Origin: Emydura subglobosa
Taxonomy: Eukaryota; Chordata; Testudines; Chelidae
DNA length: 64,000 bases
Direction of reading: 5' to 3'
Assembly: GCA_007922225.1 (NCBI GenBank)
Contig: ML679973.1
Span: 4,714,413 to 4,778,412, forward strand
Below are positions 59,709 to 64,000 of the stretch, piece after piece. Positions within the stretch are counted from its first letter, which is position 1; each line of letters begins with the position of its first letter. Both the position numbers and the translations under genes were made by a program. Below the pieces are notes generated by a model. The model was not told the DNA's origin. It saw only the letters and a program-made list of their open reading frames with translations, and made no database searches.

Positions 59709-59751
<43 letters not shown>

Positions 59752-60174
59752 AATTCACAGTTCTTTAGACTGTTGTGCTTTTTCCTAATCTAATCTGCTC
59801 ATTGTGTCCAAGTCAGTTTTGTAAATGGTTTCTAAAACGTCAATCACATCACTAACGAACTTGGGATGTCACAAGGAGTCATTGGGACCAGTTTACAGCA
59901 CGCACGTGCATGCACACACACTCGCGCACAGAGCATCATACAAATAAGTATCATCATCTAGAAGTCTTAGTGCCCACTATGTGTGATGTGTACTTGGATG
60001 AGAGAGAGATTAGATATCAGCCCAACACAGTTTTGAGCCAGACTGTCCTACTACGATGTCTGTGCACCCACAATGGAGCCACCAAGATCTTACAGTGAAC
60101 ATTCAGGTATTTGCAAGAGATGACAAGTTATTTTGATTTTGAACAAAATAAAACAACAATGCTTCAAAGGATAC
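58199..60174 (-). other. CHD1L: CHD1L last intron
   Basis: A 2.0-kb intron with donor GTATCC (weak) and a pyrimidine-rich acceptor. It contains a CA dinucleotide microsatellite (59,719-59,749). A 154-codon plus-strand open frame at 59,125-59,589 is Lys/Arg/Gly-rich, has no recognised domain, and I do not treat it as a gene. Confidence 0.7.
59719..59749. repeat. CA dinucleotide microsatellite
   Basis: About 15 uninterrupted CA units preceded by a short CT run. Likely polymorphic. On the CHD1L sense strand it is a TG repeat. Confidence 0.95.
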
Positions 60175-60283
60175 ATAAACGTGGGGATTCCTCTCGTTGC
60201 TAAATATTTTCGGATGAGACGCTCAGTGCCATACCAATTAAAACCCTTCGTTGCATGTCCGATACGTGGAAGATGGACGCTTG
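60175..60283 (-). CDS. CHD1L: CHD1L exon, end of macro domain
   Basis: A 109-nt exon with acceptor TTCCAG at 60,284-60,285. It encodes [20 protein letters not shown], then [15 protein letters not shown] plus two bases of Ile. [21 protein letters not shown] is the conserved end of the CHD1L macro domain. The donor AT|GTATCC is weaker than the other sites, and if it were skipped the frame would continue about 25 residues to a stop. The match of the next exon argues it is used. Confidence 0.93.
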
Positions 60284-60584
60284 CTGGAAGAGAGAGCAGA
60301 AAAGCTCTTTAGGGCCTGATGCATTTAAAAAATAAATGGATGTGCCGTTAAAGCTACACTCAATGGCAGAAGAATTGCCTGTGACATAATGTTCTAGTTG
60401 TTGTGGGTAAATCTGTCTCCTGTTTCATTTCAGAAGATAATCACAGAAGAGATGGAAGAGACCCATTAGAATTAGGTCATCCAATCCATGACCCTGCCAG
60501 AATCTCTAAGTGGAATTATATGCACACTAGGGTACATCATTCTTTTCATTTCAAAGGCACACAGATGGACACATGCACACTTAC

Positions 60585-60699
60585 CATTCCTTTTCTTGGC
60601 TGCTAAATAAATCTTCTTTAAGCCTTCTTCCAAAGCGGACAGCTTAATGCCAGACAAGTTGTTGGACCGATCCCGGTGCTGTGCTACAATCAGGGCTAA
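60585..60699 (-). CDS. CHD1L: CHD1L exon, macro domain
   Basis: A 115-nt exon between acceptor CTAG (60,700-60,701) and donor G|GTAAGT (60,584). It encodes [20 protein letters not shown], then [18 protein letters not shown] and one further base. The [10 protein letters not shown] and LEEGLKKI segments are CHD1L signatures. Phase is 0 at the start and 1 at the end, which matches both neighbours. Confidence 0.96.
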
Positions 60700-60950
60700 C
60701 TAGGAAGAAAAACATGGGATGTATGTACACTGCCAGTCGCAGTGACGGCTGCTAGAAAATAACATTAAACACACACGTTATAGACTGGGGAAAAAAACCT
60801 TTCCCTTTCCGTGTCTTTGTTAACACTTGTTTCAACCCAGTCCTGTGCTGTATTGGGGTCACTGTTATTTTGTGAAAGACGTGACATTCACTTCATGTTG
60901 TTTCAAAAATACTTCAATAGAGAGAACATCAAAGGGTGTCTTATAGTTAC

Positions 60951-61021
60951 CAAGTCCTGGCCTTTATTTCTGGATTCTTTATCGTCAATGGGGAATAAGA
61001 GGGTTCCTCCCAATGTCAAGT
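60951..61021 (-). CDS. CHD1L: CHD1L exon, macro domain
   Basis: A 71-nt exon with acceptor ACAG (61,022-61,023) and donor TTG|GTAACT (60,950). It encodes (D)[19 protein letters not shown], then GQDL. This corresponds to the mammalian [20 protein letters not shown] segment of the macro fold. The exon begins with two bases that complete the Asp codon from the preceding exon. Confidence 0.95.
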
Positions 61022-61619
61022 CTGTCCAAAAACGTAAGAAAACATTCAATCCCGTGAAGAAGTAATGTGAGTCATTGAAATGCTGATTGTTATAGGCTTC
61101 TACACCATCTTTTCTAATTCTCCTTCACACTGTGCACCACAGAAGACATTTTCTTCCGAGGGGGACGTGAGAAGGCAGAGAAAGAAAATGACCAAAAGAC
61201 ATAAGACTGAGAATAAAACTGCAGTCTATGGTAAGATCTAATCTGTTTTTCACTAGCTCCTTAATGGTTTGAGATCATTAATGTGTATGTGCACATAGGA
61301 GAACAAGGAATACTAGAGAGAGCCCATGGCCTGGCTAGACACACACTGAAGTTGCTCCAACCCACCTCCTCTTAAAAACATTTGAACTGCAGATTTAACA
61401 CACTGCCTTGTGCGGAGAAAAAATTCTGTGACTAAAGAACAAGATCTGTTTCCCCAGGAAAAGATCAAAATAACTGAATCTATGGAGAATCTTCTTGCTC
61501 CAGAGCAGAGGTCAGGGTCAAAATGTCTTCATGTATTTCCAATACCACAAACAGGAAGTTCAAGATTAAAAGGAGAGACCATCAGCTTCAAGCATTAAGA
61601 TTATATTTTTCTCTCTTAC

Positions 61620-61718
61620 CTTTCATCCTCCCTGCCAACTCATATATTTTCCTGGGCTGATCAGAACGAACCTCCAGAGCTGTAAATAAACCTCCCCTTC
61701 CCCAGCGGCCAGAATCAT
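61620..61718 (-). CDS. CHD1L: CHD1L exon with macro-domain ligand loop
   Basis: A 99-nt exon with acceptor TTTAG (61,719-61,720) and donor AAAG|GTAAGA (61,619). It encodes (D)[18 protein letters not shown], then [14 protein letters not shown]. The DDSGxWGRGG loop is the ADP-ribose-binding segment in the CHD1L macro domain. The first Asp (codon split over the junction with 63,664) corresponds to the residue known to be needed for poly(ADP-ribose) binding. Here Arg replaces the His of mammals after Gly. Confidence 0.96.
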
Positions 61719-63663
61719 CTAAAGCAGAATTACAAGGTTAGATTATTTTTTAAAATCGAGATCTACAACCAAAGAGACAAGCTTCCAAGCATAACTGTGC
61801 TAATAATGGCTCCTGCAGGGAACAGAGCCATTCTCACTACACATCATCGGATTTATTAGAAACAGACATGGAAGATAAGATGAAACAAAGTCCATCAATG
61901 CCCCAGCTCCCTCATTCTGTGCAGGGAACAGAACACATGACCCTGAAAGATGATCCCTGCTCAGCACTTCAGGAAAGTAAACCTTCCACAAAATCCTTGT
62001 CAAGCCACCCAAGGGAAATTCTTTCCCTCACCCAAACGTGGATCTTCATGTGCAGTCAGCCATCAAATCCTATTTGAATCTTGGTATCCTGGTACTGCAG
62101 TCATCCATTATTTCCCCTCAGATGATGCCTGCACCTCCAGAAGGCATCGGATTCCCCCCCTCCACCACGTGTTTTTATTTTTAAACACAGCATGTTAGAA
62201 TCATAGAATCATGTTGGCTGAGTCTGAAATAAATGCCACAATCTAGTCATTCAGCCACCACCTTGGTGGTGCGTCTGTAACACCCCCCCATGGGGATCTC
62301 TGGGAGAGTATATTGTCTCATGAAGCACAATCCTCCGGCCCCCGCCCCCCCCCAGCTACACACAGCACAGGAGGACTGTGTTCTCCTTCCAGATCCAAGA
62401 GTCTGCCTCCTCCTGGTCTGAAGTTAAATGCTCCCCATGGAATTCACAGAGGAGGCAGGATGGACTGCAGGGACCAACTGTTCCCAGCACTTCTGCAGGT
62501 TGCACCAGGTGGGATTGAAGGTTCCTTCCCTCTGCATCCTGCAAATGCCTATCATGGGCTGGCCCATAGTTTTTCAGAGTATGGGGAGAATTAGAAAAAT
62601 ATATTTGTTCAGAGTAAGAGATTAGTTCAGAGGAGCTGACTGCAAACCACACAGGCAGGGGAATCCTCATTCTACCTGAATGCACAGCAGCCCTCACTGT
62701 CCCCTCTAGCAGGACATCCTGTCAGAGACATTACCTTAAGTTAATCATTGGCTGTTCAGACCCTGAGGGCATGCAGACCATGAGAGCAGTAGCCCTGTAC
62801 CAGTTAACTCTTTCATGCAGCAGAATTTTGTGGCAGCTCTGTCCCTCGGCATAAAGCAGATTATACAGAGCAGTGCCGGGCAGTCCTCCTAGGACCATTA
62901 CCTATTTGTGTTTTCACTTCCCACAGCGCCTCAGCAACTTCTGCACAAAGGAACGCCGAAGCACCATGATTTCCACATCTCCCCAGCTGCTAAAACACTG
63001 AATGCCCAGATGCTGAGTTCAGCTAAAATGTTCTCTCTCCATTGCTCCATTTTGCCGAGGCTCTTGCCTAACTAGACAAAGCAGTTGCCCACCTTCTGCT
63101 GTCTGCAGGACAAACCGGACACTACTTCCTGCTGCTGTCTCACAGGGCCTGGCCCCACCACTGCTGGACCATCAGGGTGTGCTTACACACATCTTCCTCC
63201 ATAGGCAATGGACCTTATTAGTAGAAGAATGCACTGCAGAAATTCCACTTCACAGCACAGACTTATGGTGGGGGCAGAGTCGGGGGCTTTGCAGATTTCA
63301 GTGTGTTCTGCAAATGTCACCGTTTTGCTAAATTATATTGCCAGCCCATCTGGATGGGAAGCAAACCTTCTGGGTGGGACTCAAGGCCGAACGGCCTTGC
63401 TGAATCTGCAGACACACAGCTCCAGGGTTCACCCACTTACAGGGCAACTGGGATGCATGGAGGGCATGCTTCACCTGCTGCATGCTAGGGAGCATGCCAC
63501 CCCCACCCCTTCCCTGTGGCATTCTAACTGCGCCTGCACCACGCAGGCAGACAACCTCCATCCTGCGCCACTCCGCTGTTACTACTCAGCCAGCTAGCTG
63601 CTGTGCCAGAAGGCACAATTCAGCCCTATCCCCAGGAAGTCTTTTTGCTCTTGCAAGTCCTAC
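61719..63663 (-). other. CHD1L: CHD1L intron
   Basis: A 1.9-kb intron with no recognised repeat or coding exon. A short segment at about 62,198-62,215 (TAGAATCATAGAATCATG) resembles a CR1-like tail repeat. The shorter CHD1L introns at 61,022-61,619, 60,700-60,950 and 60,284-60,584 show nothing assignable either. Confidence 0.7.
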
Positions 63664-63872
63664 CTATGCAGTGGACGATGATCGCATCCTCCTCTTCCGC
63701 TTTGGGGTGGGTAACGTCACCCATCACATACTTGATGGAGTTCAGCTCCGGATCCATGTCATCTAACTCCACAGCCTGCCCATCCTCCCCCTCCTCAACG
63801 GCTTCCTCTGTGTCACTCTCCTCGGAGGGCAGACAGGGGGATCTGTAGTGATTTGCCTCCCACCAGGCCATC
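63664..63872 (-). CDS. CHD1L: CHD1L exon, linker and start of macro domain
   Basis: A 209-nt exon with acceptor TTTCAG (63,873-63,875) and donor ATAG|GTAGGA (63,663). It encodes [20 protein letters not shown], an acidic linker ([20 protein letters not shown]) and then [20 protein letters not shown] and IIVHCI. The WWE-x-NHY segment and IKYV-x-GDVTHP start of the macro domain identify CHD1L (ALC1), a Snf2-family remodeller recruited to DNA damage by PARP1. The Met is internal, not a start. The ATPase-encoding exons lie right of the window. Together the six exons encode the last 226 or so residues. Confidence 0.95.
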
Positions 63873-64000
63873 CTGAAACGAACAAGGCAAAAGGAGAACA
63901 GACCAAATGAAAACTGGGAAATCAAACATCTCCCGCTTTAAATCATCATGAATCATTGGAGATGGATTCCCACGAGACAAAGCTCAGCTCAAGGTCCAGA

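Noticed and set aside
63872..64000. A further CHD1L exon at the right edge
   Set aside because: No acceptor/donor pair with CHD1L-like codons is visible upstream of 63,873. The edge is intron.

Overview
This is vertebrate nuclear DNA. The repeat content (CR1 LINEs, MIR-type SINEs, DIRS-type tyrosine-recombinase retrotransposons, many hAT-type DNA transposons, a Harbinger relative) together with the protein sequences fits a sauropsid, most likely a turtle. That species call is inference from repeat style. Coding exons make up under 3% of the window and both genes are spliced, so most long open frames are chance or transposon-derived.

Two host genes are present, both on the minus strand and arranged head to tail. 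(1) VANGL1, a four-pass planar cell polarity membrane protein, occupies about 1 to 42.3 kb. Its CpG-island promoter and probable noncoding exon 1 lie at about 41.75-42.56 kb. The start-codon exon is at 33.7 kb, followed by exons at 32.0 kb, 22.6-23.2 kb (the four membrane segments) and 1.6 kb. The remaining C-terminal exons lie beyond the left edge. (2) CHD1L (ALC1), a poly(ADP-ribose)-activated chromatin remodeller, contributes its last six coding exons (63.9 to 58.1 kb), which encode the macro domain and the C-terminus. The rest lies beyond the right edge. Splice sites and reading phases are mutually consistent across every junction listed, apart from an unresolved choice between two donors at the VANGL1 exon near 1.6 kb.

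VANGL1 introns. The 20.9 kb intron (1,735-22,636) holds a partial DIRS element (2.83-4.15 kb), a CR1 LINE (about 7.9-11.4 kb) split by a hAT-type element, several MIR-type SINEs and AT-rich repeats. The 8.7 kb intron (23,245-31,973) holds a nearly complete DIRS element (24.67-29.62 kb) with decayed gag, RT/RNase H and tyrosine recombinase frames. The 1.6 kb intron carries a GC-rich hAT-like element. Intron 1 carries a second copy of the 10.7 kb hAT family.

The 15.9 kb between VANGL1 exon 1 and the CHD1L stop codon is largely a transposon graveyard. It contains a MIR-type SINE, a CR1 LINE split by an unclassified 1 kb insertion, a Harbinger element (accessory gene on plus, broken transposase on minus), an L1-type ORF1 remnant, and a second, non-CR1 LINE at 51.2-54.7 kb. 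That LINE contains a hAT element which itself contains another hAT element, each bounded by a perfect 8-bp target duplication. Next to CHD1L, a long imperfect hairpin (57,591-57,768) lies where the CHD1L 3' UTR is expected. I found no tRNA or rRNA gene, CRISPR array or prokaryotic feature.
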